Assembly (NCBI GenBank): GCA_965263065.1
Contig: CBDHGH010000003.1
Span: 1,488,001 to 1,552,000, forward strand
DNA length: 64,000 bases
DNA from: TK10-74A sp965263065
Lineage (GTDB): Bacteria; Chloroflexota; Dehalococcoidia; Bin125
Direction of reading: 5' to 3'
This document shows positions 9,211 through 18,190 of the stretch, piece by piece. Below the pieces are notes generated by a model. That model worked only from the letters and a program-made list of their open reading frames with translations. It made no database searches and was not told the DNA's origin. The stretch's first letter is position 1, and each line of letters starts with the position of its first letter. Both the position numbers and the translations under genes were made by a program.

Positions 9211-9918
9211 ATGCAATGCGCCCATGTCTCCGAAGCAGAAACCCGAGATCTCGTCCGGTCACAGATCCTCGCGAGGCCGGAGCCCCCGGCGATGATCGTC
9301 GAGGAATTCTGGCTCCCGACCTCGAACCGACGAGCAGACGTGGCCGTTCTTGGTCCCTTGATGGAAGGGATCGAGTTGAAGACACACCGCGACAGCCTCG
9401 AACGCCTCCCAAGGCAAGCGGAGGCGTACGGATGTGTGTTCGACAAGTGCAGTCTTGTCGCCGCCGAGCGGCACTTGCGCATCGCGGAAGGCCTGCTGCC
9501 TACCTGGTGGGGGCTTGTCCGCATCCCGTGTTGCCCAGATGGGTCACTCGAAGTAGTTCGTGCCGCGGGTCGCAACCCGAGCGTCGACACTGCCGTCCTT
9601 GTCCGCCTCCTCTGGAAGGACGAAGCGAGGAGCGCGTTATTCAGCCTTGGGGTCAGTGTTGATGCGAGCCGAGGGCGCGGGTGGATGTGGGAGCAATTGC
9701 AATCTCGCGCGAGCGAGAGTCAGGTCAGAACGCTCGTCCGACGCGCTCTCACTGCACGGGATCCCGCAACAGCCAGAATCCCAACTAAGCGCTTCAGACA
9801 GTTGGCGGGAGTTGCGCAATCTGGTTCGCCACGAACGCGAGGTGGTGCGACGTTCCGGCGCCACGCCACATCCCTTGGGCGCCCGGCTCGATCTCGCCTC
9901 TCGCGCACTGCGCGATGA
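9211..9918 (+). CDS. sce7726-type protein with PD-(D/E)XK nuclease-like motif
   Basis: A 235-residue protein. The N-terminal half has the look of a PD-(D/E)XK nuclease core: Glu31/Glu32, then Asp43 (RRADVAVLG), Glu55-Leu-Lys57 (GIELK) and Gln69 (RQAEAY). This pattern and the overall sequence recall the sce7726 family, which I remember as a neighbour of T4-beta-like proteins; the family name is from memory. The last ~40 residues are Arg-rich and lie antisense to the end of the convergent gene at 9794-10912 (125-nt overlap), so the true C-terminus may differ. Neighbours are the beta-type protein and a HigBA pair, consistent with a small defence or addiction island. Nuclease activity is inferred from motifs only. 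Confidence 0.7.
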   Translation: MQCAHVSEAETRDLVRSQILARPEPPAMIVEEFWLPTSNRRADVAVLGPLMEGIELKTHRDSLERLPRQAEAYGCVFDKCSLVAAERHLRIAEGLLPTWWGLVRIPCCPDGSLEVVRAAGRNPSVDTAVLVRLLWKDEARSALFSLGVSVDASRGRGWMWEQLQSRASESQVRTLVRRALTARDPATARIPTKRFRQLAGVAQSGSPRTRGGATFRRHATSLGRPARSRLSRTAR

Positions 9919-10912
9919 GTTTGTCTCCCCAACTGTAGGGCTCGCCTGCGAAGCGGTCGTCGTTGACGAGCTTGCCGCAGAGGGGAACGTACTCCTCCCT
10001 GCCGGTCTGCATGACCGGGCCCCGTCCACGAGCAACGAGGACTCTATCCTCCGTCGTGTACCTGATGTTTGCTCGCATGCCCTGCCCCCCCGTCGTCTGC
10101 GGGGGCTTCGGGTGCTGCACGCAATAGTCACCGAAGCTCAGCCTTCCCCCCAAGATCGAGGTGAGGGCGCGCCATAGCTGCCACTCCCGCCTCGGGAGGG
10201 AGCCCACTGTTCCTTCTTGAACACAGCCCAGAGTGGGCGGAATAGATGTACCCAGCAGAACCCGATTGCGCCAATCGAACATGTCCGCGAGTTGCACGAC
10301 AAGCGGCTCGATGTCGCTGGCCGCGAGATCGCCGTCCAGGTACTTGAGATCGAGCAACAGGTCGACGCTCTCCGGCGCCACACCGAGTCTATCGAGTGTC
10401 CGCTCCACGGCGCTGCGGAACCCATCGTTCGCTGAGGGGACACCCTCCAAGAGGCGGATCCGGACCGCGACGCCCCTCATCTCGCCGCGAATCGCGCACG
10501 CGACTTGCTCAAGGTGTTTCTCCGACGCGTCGATGGGCGAAACTGGGATGAAGCTGAGTCGCTCAGCCCGGCATCGCTCGTATATGTGCTGGAGGACGGG
10601 CCTGGCCGTTGTAGCCGCGACTTGCCGATTCGGCTTCGGGCGCAGGAGGTCCACGTAGAAGGTGTGTTGGCCCACGGAATCGCGGACGCGCTTCACCCAG
10701 GCGGAGACGGTTTCCGGCCTCAACGGCCCAGTCTGCTTCGTTCGACCGACGATTTCGAGCAGTGGCGTGATTCGATCCCACGTCGCATCGGACGCGTTCT
10801 TGAGTGCGTCGCGCTCCCCCTTCTCGCTCTGAACGACGGGCACGTAGTGCCTCGCCCCGTGGCGAAGAGGATTCGAGGCGTCGCGGATGAGGGGCGGTTG
10901 AGCTGACAGCAT
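9794..10912 (-). CDS. Beta family protein (T4 beta-protein/sce7725 type)
   Basis: A 372-residue protein whose start (HYVPVVQSEKGERDAL, near residues 22-37) and later blocks (YVDLLRP, LLDLKYLD, DWRNRVLLGTSIP) fit the T4 'beta protein' family (sce7725 type). Its biochemical role is not known to me. An AGGGG ribosome site precedes the ATG. It converges on and overlaps the sce7726-like gene by 125 nt, and its 5' end lies 55 nt from the HigB start on the other strand, so beta and HigB are divergent around a short promoter region. Inference: part of a compact accessory island, perhaps phage-related. No membrane segment is visible, so it should be cytoplasmic. Confidence 0.75.
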   Translation of the reverse strand: MLSAQPPLIRDASNPLRHGARHYVPVVQSEKGERDALKNASDATWDRITPLLEIVGRTKQTGPLRPETVSAWVKRVRDSVGQHTFYVDLLRPKPNRQVAATTARPVLQHIYERCRAERLSFIPVSPIDASEKHLEQVACAIRGEMRGVAVRIRLLEGVPSANDGFRSAVERTLDRLGVAPESVDLLLDLKYLDGDLAASDIEPLVVQLADMFDWRNRVLLGTSIPPTLGCVQEGTVGSLPRREWQLWRALTSILGGRLSFGDYCVQHPKPPQTTGGQGMRANIRYTTEDRVLVARGRGPVMQTGREEYVPLCGKLVNDDRFAGEPYSWGDKLIAQCARGEIEPGAQGMWRGAGTSHHLAFVANQIAQLPPTV

Positions 10913-10953
10913 GACCCCTGGTTCTCTCGACAGACTTGCTGATCAGAGTATTC

Positions 10954-10964
10954 ACCCTTAGGGT
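10954..10964. promoter_or_regulatory. Palindrome between divergent beta-protein and higB genes
   Basis: ACCC-TTA-GGGT, a perfect 4+4 inverted repeat, lies four bases before the TTG start of the toxin gene. HigA-type antitoxins usually repress their own operon through such palindromes, so this is a candidate operator. Short arms keep the confidence low. Confidence 0.3.
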
Positions 10965-10967
10965 TAT

Positions 10968-11324
10968 TTGAGCAAGGGGATCGCCATCGATCTGCGCTGG
11001 ACCGACCGGAAACTCGAGAGGAGTTGCAGTGATGATGCGCGCGGTCGGAAACGATGGGGTGCGGACCAGTGGGCGCTGCTCAAGCGCCGCCTCGCCTCCC
11101 TCGCGGCCGCGCCAACGCTGCGGCACATGGACGGAGTTCCGGGGCGGTGCCACGCGCTGCGTGGCGATCGCGCAGGGCAGTTCGCCCTCCAATTGTGGGG
11201 GCCGTATCGACTGATCTTCTCGCCGGACCACGATCCAGTCCCTCGGCTTGCTGACGGAGGGATCGACAGAGCATCGGTAACGGCGATCAGGATGGAGGAG
11301 ATTCTTGACTACCACGGCAAGTGA
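10968..11324 (+). CDS. higB: RelE/HigB-like toxin of type II toxin-antitoxin system
   Basis: A 118-residue (TTG start) protein with the HigB/RelE pattern: an N-terminal DRKLERSC-like segment, a helix WALLKRRLASLAAA, then LRGDRAGQFALQLWGPYRLIF and the C-terminal VTAIRMEEILDYHGK, the usual ending 'xxIxxIxDYH'. Members are ribosome-dependent mRNA interferases. The gene precedes and overlaps the antitoxin by 20 nt, the toxin-first order typical of higBA. A palindrome directly upstream may serve autoregulation. The N-terminus is a little longer than in the shortest relatives, and an alternative start further downstream cannot be excluded. Confidence 0.85.
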   Translation: MSKGIAIDLRWTDRKLERSCSDDARGRKRWGADQWALLKRRLASLAAAPTLRHMDGVPGRCHALRGDRAGQFALQLWGPYRLIFSPDHDPVPRLADGGIDRASVTAIRMEEILDYHGK

Positions 11325-12414
11325 GCCGGAGCACTGGCAGCCGGACTGGAGCGTCCCTCCCGGAGATGTGCTGCTGGAGGCGCTCGAAGAGCGATCCATG
11401 ACCCAAGCTGAGCTGGCCCGCCGGATGGGCCGACCGCTCAAGACGATCAACGAGATCGTGAAGGCGAAGGCTGCGGTCACGCCGGACACGGCGATCCAAC
11501 TTGAGCGGGCGCTGGGAGTCAGCGCTCAGTTCTGGAATGGCCTTGAAACGAACTACCGCGCGCAGATCGCCAGAAGGAAGGCGATCGATGAGTTGCAGGC
11601 TCATGTTGAGTGGGGCAATCGATTCCCGATCGCCGACCTTGTGAAGCATGGGCTCCTTCGCCGTGGGGTCTCCAAGAGCGAGGTTCTGGAGGACCTGCTC
11701 AAGTTCTTCGCGGTGAGCTCCCCACGTGGCTGGGAGCAGCAGTGGGAACGCTCGTTCGCGCGTTTCCGATCGAGCCCCTCGTTCGAGCCGGTCCGGGAGT
11801 CGTTGTCCGCGTGGCTGCGCTGGGGCGAGATCGAGGGCGACCAGATTGAGTGCGCGCCTTTCGATCGCTCTCGCTGGGTTGAGACGACCTGCGACGCGCG
11901 CACGCTGACCACGAAGCAGCCGATCGCGGTCGCAATCAGTCAGCTGCGGACTATGTGTGCCGACGCAGGAGTCGCGCTAGTGCTCACGCCTGAGTTCCGC
12001 GGCACACATCTCAGCGGCGCGGCTCACTGGCCGACTCGCGAGAAAGCGGTGATCCAACTCAGCTTGCGCCACAAGCGCGACGACCAACTCTGGTTCACGT
12101 TCTTTCACGAAGCGGGCCATCTGGTCGATTCTCCAGGGAAGGACTATGTCGATTTCCCGTCCAACCAGGCGGGCGGCGGGAGCCTTGAGGACGACGCGGA
12201 GCGCGCGGCAGACGAGTTTGCTCGGCGATCACTCATCCCAGAACACGAGTACCACGGCTTCCTCGCGCATGGGGACTTTTCGAAAGGGACCGTCGTCGCA
12301 TTCGCGGAGCGCGTCGATATCGCGCCCGGCATCGTCGTGGGACGGCTACAGCACGACCGAGCCATTCCGGCGTCGTCGTTGAACTTCCTGAAGCGGCCAG
12401 TGCGCTTGATCTGA
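11305..12414 (+). CDS. higA: HigA-type antitoxin fused to ImmA/IrrE-like metallopeptidase domain
   Basis: A 369-residue protein with a TTG start behind GGAGGAG. Residues ~18-80 form an HTH of the HigA/XRE class (SMTQAELARRMGRPLKTINEIV). Residues ~200-345 form an ImmA/IrrE (DUF955) zinc-peptidase domain with HEAGH at 268-272 and a downstream acidic segment EDDAERAADEFA that supplies the third ligand in the family. Simple HigA proteins have about 100 residues, so this is the long peptidase-fused form. The 20-nt overlap with the toxin gene implies translational coupling. The protein should neutralise HigB and repress the operon; the peptidase domain may remove the antitoxin or a phage-responsive repressor under stress (inference). 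Confidence 0.88.
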   Translation: MTTTASEPEHWQPDWSVPPGDVLLEALEERSMTQAELARRMGRPLKTINEIVKAKAAVTPDTAIQLERALGVSAQFWNGLETNYRAQIARRKAIDELQAHVEWGNRFPIADLVKHGLLRRGVSKSEVLEDLLKFFAVSSPRGWEQQWERSFARFRSSPSFEPVRESLSAWLRWGEIEGDQIECAPFDRSRWVETTCDARTLTTKQPIAVAISQLRTMCADAGVALVLTPEFRGTHLSGAAHWPTREKAVIQLSLRHKRDDQLWFTFFHEAGHLVDSPGKDYVDFPSNQAGGGSLEDDAERAADEFARRSLIPEHEYHGFLAHGDFSKGTVVAFAERVDIAPGIVVGRLQHDRAIPASSLNFLKRPVRLI

Positions 12415-12465
12415 GGGTCGCCGACCCCCCACCCCCCGACCTCCCCTCCCGACCGCCCGACGCGC

Positions 12466-12471
12466 TAGCCT
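12466..12471 (+). promoter_or_regulatory. Candidate -10 box (TAGCCT)
   Basis: TAGCCT ends 18 nt before the carboxyltransferase ATG, with GGAGGAG in between. It is one of the recurrent TANNCT motifs and implies a very short leader. Confidence 0.3.
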
Positions 12472-12489
12472 GCCGACGGAGGAGCAACC

Positions 12490-14043
12490 ATGGCCTGGGA
12501 CCCCGAACTCGACGAACTCACCCGACGGCAGGCGCTGGCCAAGACGATGGGCGGCCCCGCCTCCATCGCGCGGCAGCATGAGCACGGCAAGCTGACCGTG
12601 CGCGAGCGCATCGACGCCCTGCTCGACCCCGGCAGCTTCGAGGAGTTGGGCGGCCTGATGGGCTACGGCGAATACGCCGACGGCGAACTGGCCGACTTCA
12701 CCCCGTCCAGCACCGTCGGCGGGCTGGGCCGCATCGACGGCCGCCGCGTCGTCGTCACCGGCACCGACTTCACCATCCGCGGCGGCTCGGCCACCAAGCC
12801 CTCGCTCAAGGGCCGCCTGCTGGGCGACACGGCCTACGAGTACCGGCTGCCCTTCATCGACCTGCTCGACGGCGCCGGCGCCAACATTGAGGGCGTCTCC
12901 GAGCGCGGCCACACCTACCTGCCCAGCGACTACCCGGCCTTCAAGCGCCCCATGCAGATCATGGAGCAGGCGCCGCTGATCTGCGCCGTGCTGGGCTCCG
13001 TCGCCGGCGGGCCGGCGGGGATCGCGCTGCTCGCCCACTGGAACGTGATGGTCAAGGAGACGTCGGCGCTGTTCGCCTCCGGACCGCCGGTCGTCAAGCG
13101 CGCCCTCGGGCACGACCTCACGAAGCAGGAGTTGGGTGGGGCGCAGATCCACACCCGCGAGTCGGGCTGCATCGACAACGCCGCCGACGACGAGTACGAC
13201 GCCTTCCGCCAGATCCGCACCGTGCTCGGCTACCTGCCCGGCAACGTCTGGGAGCTGCCCCCCGTCGCCCCCGCACAGCCCCCGCCCGACGGCTGGCAGG
13301 AGGGCCTCGCCAGCATCGTCCCGCGCGACCGCAAGCGCCCCTACTCGATGAAGCGGCTGGTCTCGCTGTGCGTCGACGGCGGCGAGTTCTTCGAGATCGC
13401 GCCCGACTTCGGCGAGTCGCTGATCGTCGCGCTGGCCCGCGTCGACGGCCACCCGATTGGCATCATCGCCAATAACGCCGCCAAGCACGGCGGCGCGCTC
13501 GACCAGCGCGCGGCCGACAAGCAGTGCCGTTTCCTCGACCTCTGCGACGTCTTCCACATCCCCATCGTCTATTTCGTCGACATCCCCGGCTTCATGATCG
13601 GCCAGCAGGCCGAGCGCGCCGGCACCCTGCGCTCGGGCATGCGCGCGATCTGGATCTGGCAGAACATCACCGTCCCCACCTTCACCCTGCAGGTGCGCAA
13701 GTGCTACGGCATGGCCGGCGCCGCCACCAGCGACGCCTCGCGGATCAACTACCGCGTGGCCTGGCCCTCGGGCGAGTTCGGCTCGATCCCCATCGAGGGC
13801 GGCGTCAGCGCGGCCTTCCGCAAGCAGATCGAGGCCGCGCCCGACCCGCAGCAGCGCATGGAGGAGCTCGAGGCCGAGCTACAGGTGCTGCGCAACGTCT
13901 TCCGCACCGCCGAGGCCGGCGGCGTCGAGGAGATCATCGACCCCGTGCAGACCCGCCACCACCTGCAGCGCTTCGTGGAGTTGGCCTATCGTGCCCTCGA
14001 ACAGGACCGGGGCAAGAAGGCGCGCGTCGGCTTCCGGCCCTAG
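12490..14043 (+). CDS. Acyl-CoA (propionyl/methylcrotonyl-type) carboxylase, carboxyltransferase beta subunit
   Basis: A 517-residue carboxyltransferase of normal length for PccB/AccD-type subunits. Visible family blocks are HGKLTVRERIDALLDPGSFEELG (N-terminal, residues 32-54; listed only as position and key residues HGKLTVRERID), the VFVTGTDFT-like oxyanion strand, and GGALDQRAADKQCRFLDLC with IPIVYFVDIPGFMIGQQAE in the biotin-binding half. It moves carboxylate from biotin to an acyl-CoA. The biotin carboxylase/carrier subunit is not in the window. It is followed after 49 nt by tandem CoA-transferases, so a shared acyl-CoA pathway is likely. With the B12 mutase at 22134-23831 it would fit propionyl-CoA to succinyl-CoA conversion, but chain-length specificity cannot be read from the sequence. 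Confidence 0.92.
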   Translation: MAWDPELDELTRRQALAKTMGGPASIARQHEHGKLTVRERIDALLDPGSFEELGGLMGYGEYADGELADFTPSSTVGGLGRIDGRRVVVTGTDFTIRGGSATKPSLKGRLLGDTAYEYRLPFIDLLDGAGANIEGVSERGHTYLPSDYPAFKRPMQIMEQAPLICAVLGSVAGGPAGIALLAHWNVMVKETSALFASGPPVVKRALGHDLTKQELGGAQIHTRESGCIDNAADDEYDAFRQIRTVLGYLPGNVWELPPVAPAQPPPDGWQEGLASIVPRDRKRPYSMKRLVSLCVDGGEFFEIAPDFGESLIVALARVDGHPIGIIANNAAKHGGALDQRAADKQCRFLDLCDVFHIPIVYFVDIPGFMIGQQAERAGTLRSGMRAIWIWQNITVPTFTLQVRKCYGMAGAATSDASRINYRVAWPSGEFGSIPIEGGVSAAFRKQIEAAPDPQQRMEELEAELQVLRNVFRTAEAGGVEEIIDPVQTRHHLQRFVELAYRALEQDRGKKARVGFRP

Positions 14044-14092
14044 TGGCCGGCCCGATCGTGGCGCGCGATAGCGGGACGGGAAAGGAACTCTC

Positions 14093-15371
14093 ATGGTCGA
14101 GCCACTGACCGGCTTCCAGGTGGTGGAGCTTGGGGGCGCCCCTGCAGGGGCCGGCGGCGGCCGGCTACCTGCGCGACATGGGCGCGGAGGTGATCAAGGT
14201 CGAGCCGCCCGAGGGCGACGCCGCCCGCTACCACCGCGGCGCCTACAACTACACCCCCCAGGGCACGCTGGGTGCGCAGTTCATCCACTCCAACAAAGGC
14301 AAGCGCACGATCACCATCGACGCCAACTCCGACGAGGGCCACGACGTGATCTACAAGCTCGTCGCCGGCGCCGACGTCTTCCTGACGAACTACCGCGAGT
14401 CCGCCCTCGAGCGCATGGGCTACGGCTACGACGCCCTCCGCGCGATCAAGCCCGACCTGATCTACGCCGCCGTCAACGGCTTCGGGCCCGCCGGCCCGGA
14501 GGCGAACAAGGGCATGGTCGACGGCGCCGGCATGGCCCGCGGCGGCCTGATGCACATGACCGGCCCGCGCGACGGCCCGCCCGTGCTGCCGGGCGCCGTC
14601 ATCGCCGACATGGCCGGCGCGATGCAACTGGCGTTGGGCGTCGTGACGGCCCTGCTCGCCCGCGAGCGGCACGGCGTCGCGCAGAAGGTCAACACCTCCT
14701 CCTACGGGGCGCAGATCTGGCTTCAGGCCTGGGAGATTCAGCAGGCCGCGCTGACGGGCAACGCCCTCATGCGCGACGGCGCCCATCACGCAAACATCCC
14801 CGGCATGTACGGCGTCTACGGCACCGCCGACGGCGAGGCCCTGTTCATCGCCTTCGCGATGACGGAGCTGTCGTGGCAGTCGTTCTGCAACTTCGCGGGG
14901 ATGCCGGAGATCGGCACGGACGAGCGCTGGAACGCGCTCACCAAGCGCATGGGCATGGGCGCCGACGCCGAGGGCAAGGTCGCCGCGCAGATCCGCCCCT
15001 ACATGGAGCGCGCCGTCGCGTCGAAAACCATGGCCGAATGGGTCGCCTTCCTCGATTCCGAGCCCGAGATCCTCTACAACCGCGTCTACAACCATCAGGA
15101 CGTGCTCGACGACCCGCAGGCGCTGGCCAACGGCTACATCCAGGAGATCGACGTCGACCTGGTCGGCCCCACCAAGGTCATCGGCCCCACCGTCACGCTC
15201 AGCGAGACGCCCGGCTCGATCAAGGGGCCGCCCCCCCAACTCGGGCAGCACACCGAGGAGATCCTGCTGGAGCTCGGCTACGACTGGGACGCGATCGTGC
15301 GGATCAACGAGCACTCGCGCCAGCTGCTGCGTCAGAAGTTCATCGATCTGGGCATGGAGCCGCCCTTCTAG
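14093..15371 (+). CDS. Family III CoA-transferase, tandem copy 1, with one-base frameshift near the 5' end
   Basis: The ATG at 14093 (after GGGAAAGGAAC) gives MVEPLTGFQVVEL, matching the start of copies 2 and 3. After about 13 codons the frame is lost: the sequence has GCGCCCCTGCAG where copy 3 has GCGCCCTGCAG. Removing one C near 14138-14141 restores GALQGPAAAGYLRDMG and then the whole protein. As it stands, only a TTG at 14130 or an ATG at 14178 could start the rest. The body is a full CaiB/BaiF domain with catalytic-Asp segment VIADMAGAM, and nearly identical to copy 2 from the YNYTP region on. Either a recent loss-of-function indel in a C run or a sequencing error; the intact remainder favours error or a very young mutation. 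Confidence 0.88.
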
Positions 15372-15386
15372 GTCGTGCCGGCGCGG

Positions 15387-15417
15387 CCTTCCGTCCGTCG
15401 CGTGGGGCTGCGATACT
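15387..15417 (+). repeat. Intergenic duplication between CoA-transferase copies, with candidate -10 box
   Basis: The stretch CCTTCCGTCCGTCGC, GGGGCTGC and ATACTCCCG is repeated between copies 2 and 3 at about 16761-16795. It was therefore copied with the genes. It contains GATACT (15412-15417), resembling the window's TANNCT boxes, so each copy may bring its own promoter. Confidence 0.6.
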
Positions 15418-15470
15418 CCCGGCCTTCCCCATGCGCCGGGGCGCACTGACGGGTTGGGAAGGGACGACTC

Positions 15471-16748
15471 ATGGTCGAGGCGCTGACCGGCTTCCAGGTG
15501 CTGGAGATGGCGACGGCCATGCAGGGGCCGGCGGCGGGCGGCTACCTGCGCGACATGGGCGCCGATGTGACCCGCGTCGAACCGCCCGAGGGCGACGCTG
15601 CCCGCTACCACCGCGGCGCCTACAACTACACCCCCGACGGCACGCTGGGCTCCGTGTTCCTCCACGCCAACAAGGGCAAGCGCACGATCAGCATCGACGC
15701 CAAGTCCGACGAGGGCCGCGAGGTGATCTACAAGCTCGTCGCCGGCGCCGACGTGTTCCTGACGAACTACCGCGAGTCCGCCCTGGAGCGCATGGGCTAC
15801 GGCTACGACGCCCTCCGCGCGGTCAACCCCGACCTGATCTACGCCGCCGTCAACGGCTTCGGTCCCGCCGGCCCGGAGGCCGACAAGGGCATGGTCGACG
15901 GCGCCGGCATGGCCCGCGGTGGGTTGATCCACATGACCGGCCCGCGCGACGGTCCACCCGTGCTGCCGGGGGCCGTCATCGCCGATACGGCCGGCGCGAT
16001 GCAGCTGGCGCTGGGGGTCGTGACGGCCCTGCTCGCCCGCGAGCGGCACGGCGTCGCGCAGAAGGTCAACAACTCCTCCTACGGCGCGCAGATCTGGCTT
16101 CAGGCCTGGGAGATCCAGCAGGCCGCGCTGACGGGCAACGCCCTCATGCGCGACGGCGCCCATCACGCCAACATGCCCGGCATGTACGGCGTCTACGGCA
16201 CCGCCGACGGCGAGGCGCTCTTCATCGCCTTCGCCATGACGGAGCCGTCGTGGCAGTCGTTCTGCAACTTCGCGGGCATGCCGGAGATCGGGACGGACGA
16301 ACGCTGGAACGCGCTCGGCAAGCGCATGGGCATGGGCGCCGAAGCGGAAGGCAAGGCCGCCGCGCAGATCCGCCCCTACATGGAGCGCGCCGTCGCCTCG
16401 AAGACCGTGGCCGAGTGGGTCGCCTTCCTCGATTCCGAGCCCGAGATCATCTACAACCGCGTCTACAGCCATCAGGATGTCCTCGACGACCCGCAGGCGC
16501 TGGCCAACGGCTACATCCAGGAGATCGACGTCGACCTGGTCGGCCCCACCAAGGTCATCGGCCCCACGGTCACGCTGAGCGAGACGCCGGGCTCGATCAA
16601 GGGGCCATCCCCCCAACTCGGCCAGCACACCGAGGAGGTCCTGCTGGAGCTCGGCTACGATTGGGACGCGATCGTGCGCATCAACGAGCACTCGCGCCAG
16701 GTGCTGCGTCAGAAGTTCATCGCGCTGGGCATGGAGCCGCCCTTCTAG
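15471..16748 (+). CDS. Family III (CaiB/BaiF) CoA-transferase, tandem copy 2
   Basis: A 425-residue, complete single-domain CoA-transferase with ribosome site GGGAAGGGACG. The nucleotide-binding start (LTGFQVLEMATAMQGP) and catalytic Asp172 (VIADTAGAM) are present. It differs from copy 1 at only a handful of positions over the last 300 residues, and more from copy 3, so copies 1 and 2 are the youngest pair. In this family CoA moves from an acyl-CoA donor (often succinyl-, formyl- or a related thioester) to an acid acceptor through an aspartyl-CoA intermediate. Triplication suggests gene dosage or slightly different acids. Donor and acceptor are not predictable from sequence. Confidence 0.93.
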   Translation: MVEALTGFQVLEMATAMQGPAAGGYLRDMGADVTRVEPPEGDAARYHRGAYNYTPDGTLGSVFLHANKGKRTISIDAKSDEGREVIYKLVAGADVFLTNYRESALERMGYGYDALRAVNPDLIYAAVNGFGPAGPEADKGMVDGAGMARGGLIHMTGPRDGPPVLPGAVIADTAGAMQLALGVVTALLARERHGVAQKVNNSSYGAQIWLQAWEIQQAALTGNALMRDGAHHANMPGMYGVYGTADGEALFIAFAMTEPSWQSFCNFAGMPEIGTDERWNALGKRMGMGAEAEGKAAAQIRPYMERAVASKTVAEWVAFLDSEPEIIYNRVYSHQDVLDDPQALANGYIQEIDVDLVGPTKVIGPTVTLSETPGSIKGPSPQLGQHTEEVLLELGYDWDAIVRINEHSRQVLRQKFIALGMEPPF

Positions 16749-16884
16749 CGGGCGGGAGCCGCCTTCCGTCCGTCGCACGGGGCTGCCATACTCCCGACGG
16801 TCCCCCATGCGCCGCGGCCCGGACGCGGCGCGCACGCGGCGCATGATGGGCGGGGCGCGCTGACAGGGTGGGAAAGGACGGCTC

Positions 16885-18162
16885 ATGGTCGAGGCACTGA
16901 CCGGTGTCCAGGTGGTGGAGATGGCGGGCGCCCTGCAGGGGCCGGCGGCGGCCGGCTATATGCGCGATATGGGCGCGGAGGTGACCCGCGTCGAGTCGCC
17001 CGAGGGCGACGGCGCTCGCTACCACCGCGGCGCCTACAACTACACGCCCCAGGGCACCCTGGGCGCGCAGTTCGTCCACTCCAACAAGGGCAAGCGCACG
17101 ATCAGCATCGACCTCAACTCCGAGGAGGGCCGCGAGATCGTCTACAAGCTCGTCGCCGGCGCCGATGTCTTCGTCACCAACCGCCTCGAGTCCTCCCTCG
17201 AGCGCATGGGCTACGGCTACGACGCTCTCCGCGCGATCAAGCCCGACCTCATCTACGCCGCCGTCAACGGCTTCGGCCACCTCGGCCCCCAGGCCGACAA
17301 GCGCATGGTCGACGGCGCCGGCCTCGCCCGCGGCGGCCTGATCCACATGACCGGCCCGCGCGACGGGCCGCCCATGCTGCCGGGCGCCGTCATCGCCGAC
17401 ATGGCCGGCGCGATGCAACTGGCGCTGGGCATCATGACGGCCCTCTACGCCCGCGAGCGCCACGGCGTCGCGCAGAAGGTCAACACGTCCTCCTACGGCG
17501 CGCAGATCTGGCTCCAGGCCTGGGAGATCCAGCAGGCCGCGCTGACGGGCAACGCCCTCATGCGCGACGGCCAGCACCACGCCAACCTGCCGGGCATGTA
17601 CGGCGTCTACGGCACCGCCGACGGCGAGGCGCTCTTCATCGCCTTCGCCAGGACGGAGGAGTCGTGGCAGTCCTTCTGCGACTTCGCCGGCATGCCCGAG
17701 ATCGGCGCCGACGAACGCTGGAATCTGGTCACCAAGCGCATGGGCATGGCCTTCGATCCCGAGGGCCAGGTCGCCTCGCAGATCCGCCCCTATATGGAGC
17801 GCGCCATCGCCTCCAAGACCATCGCCGAGTGGGTCGAGTTCCTCGATTCCGAGCCCCAGATCATCTACAACCGCGTCTACAACCATCAGGACGTGCTCGA
17901 CGACCCGCAGGCGATCGCGAACGGCTACATCCAGGAGATCGACGTCGACATGGTCGGATCGACGAAGGTCATCGGCCCCACCGTCGTGCTGAGCGAGACC
18001 CCGGGCTCCATCAAGGGACCGCCGCCCCAGCTCGGCCAGCACACGGAGGAGGTCCTGCTCGAACTCGGCTACGACTGGGACGCGATCGTGCGCATCAACG
18101 AGCAGACGCGGAAAGCGCTGCGCCGGACGTACACCGATCTGGGTGAGGAAGCGCCCCGCTGA
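16885..18162 (+). CDS. Family III (CaiB/BaiF) CoA-transferase, tandem copy 3
   Basis: A 425-residue paralogue of copies 1 and 2, same length as copy 2. It starts MVEALTGVQVVEMAG behind GGGAAAGGACG and has catalytic Asp172 (VIADMAGAM). It departs from the other two in the segment around residues 95-140 (FVTNRLESSLER, GFGHLGPQADKR) and in the tail (ALRRTYTDLGEEAPR). These are parts that shape the acyl-acid pocket in the family, so it may have a shifted substrate range (inference). It sits 136 nt after copy 2, whose intergenic sequence resembles the gap ahead of copy 2. The next gene, an AMACR-like protein, follows 28 nt downstream and is probably co-transcribed. Confidence 0.93.
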   Translation: MVEALTGVQVVEMAGALQGPAAAGYMRDMGAEVTRVESPEGDGARYHRGAYNYTPQGTLGAQFVHSNKGKRTISIDLNSEEGREIVYKLVAGADVFVTNRLESSLERMGYGYDALRAIKPDLIYAAVNGFGHLGPQADKRMVDGAGLARGGLIHMTGPRDGPPMLPGAVIADMAGAMQLALGIMTALYARERHGVAQKVNTSSYGAQIWLQAWEIQQAALTGNALMRDGQHHANLPGMYGVYGTADGEALFIAFARTEESWQSFCDFAGMPEIGADERWNLVTKRMGMAFDPEGQVASQIRPYMERAIASKTIAEWVEFLDSEPQIIYNRVYNHQDVLDDPQAIANGYIQEIDVDMVGSTKVIGPTVVLSETPGSIKGPPPQLGQHTEEVLLELGYDWDAIVRINEQTRKALRRTYTDLGEEAPR

Positions 18163-18190
18163 CGGGCGCCCGGAAGGGCAGGAGCATCCG

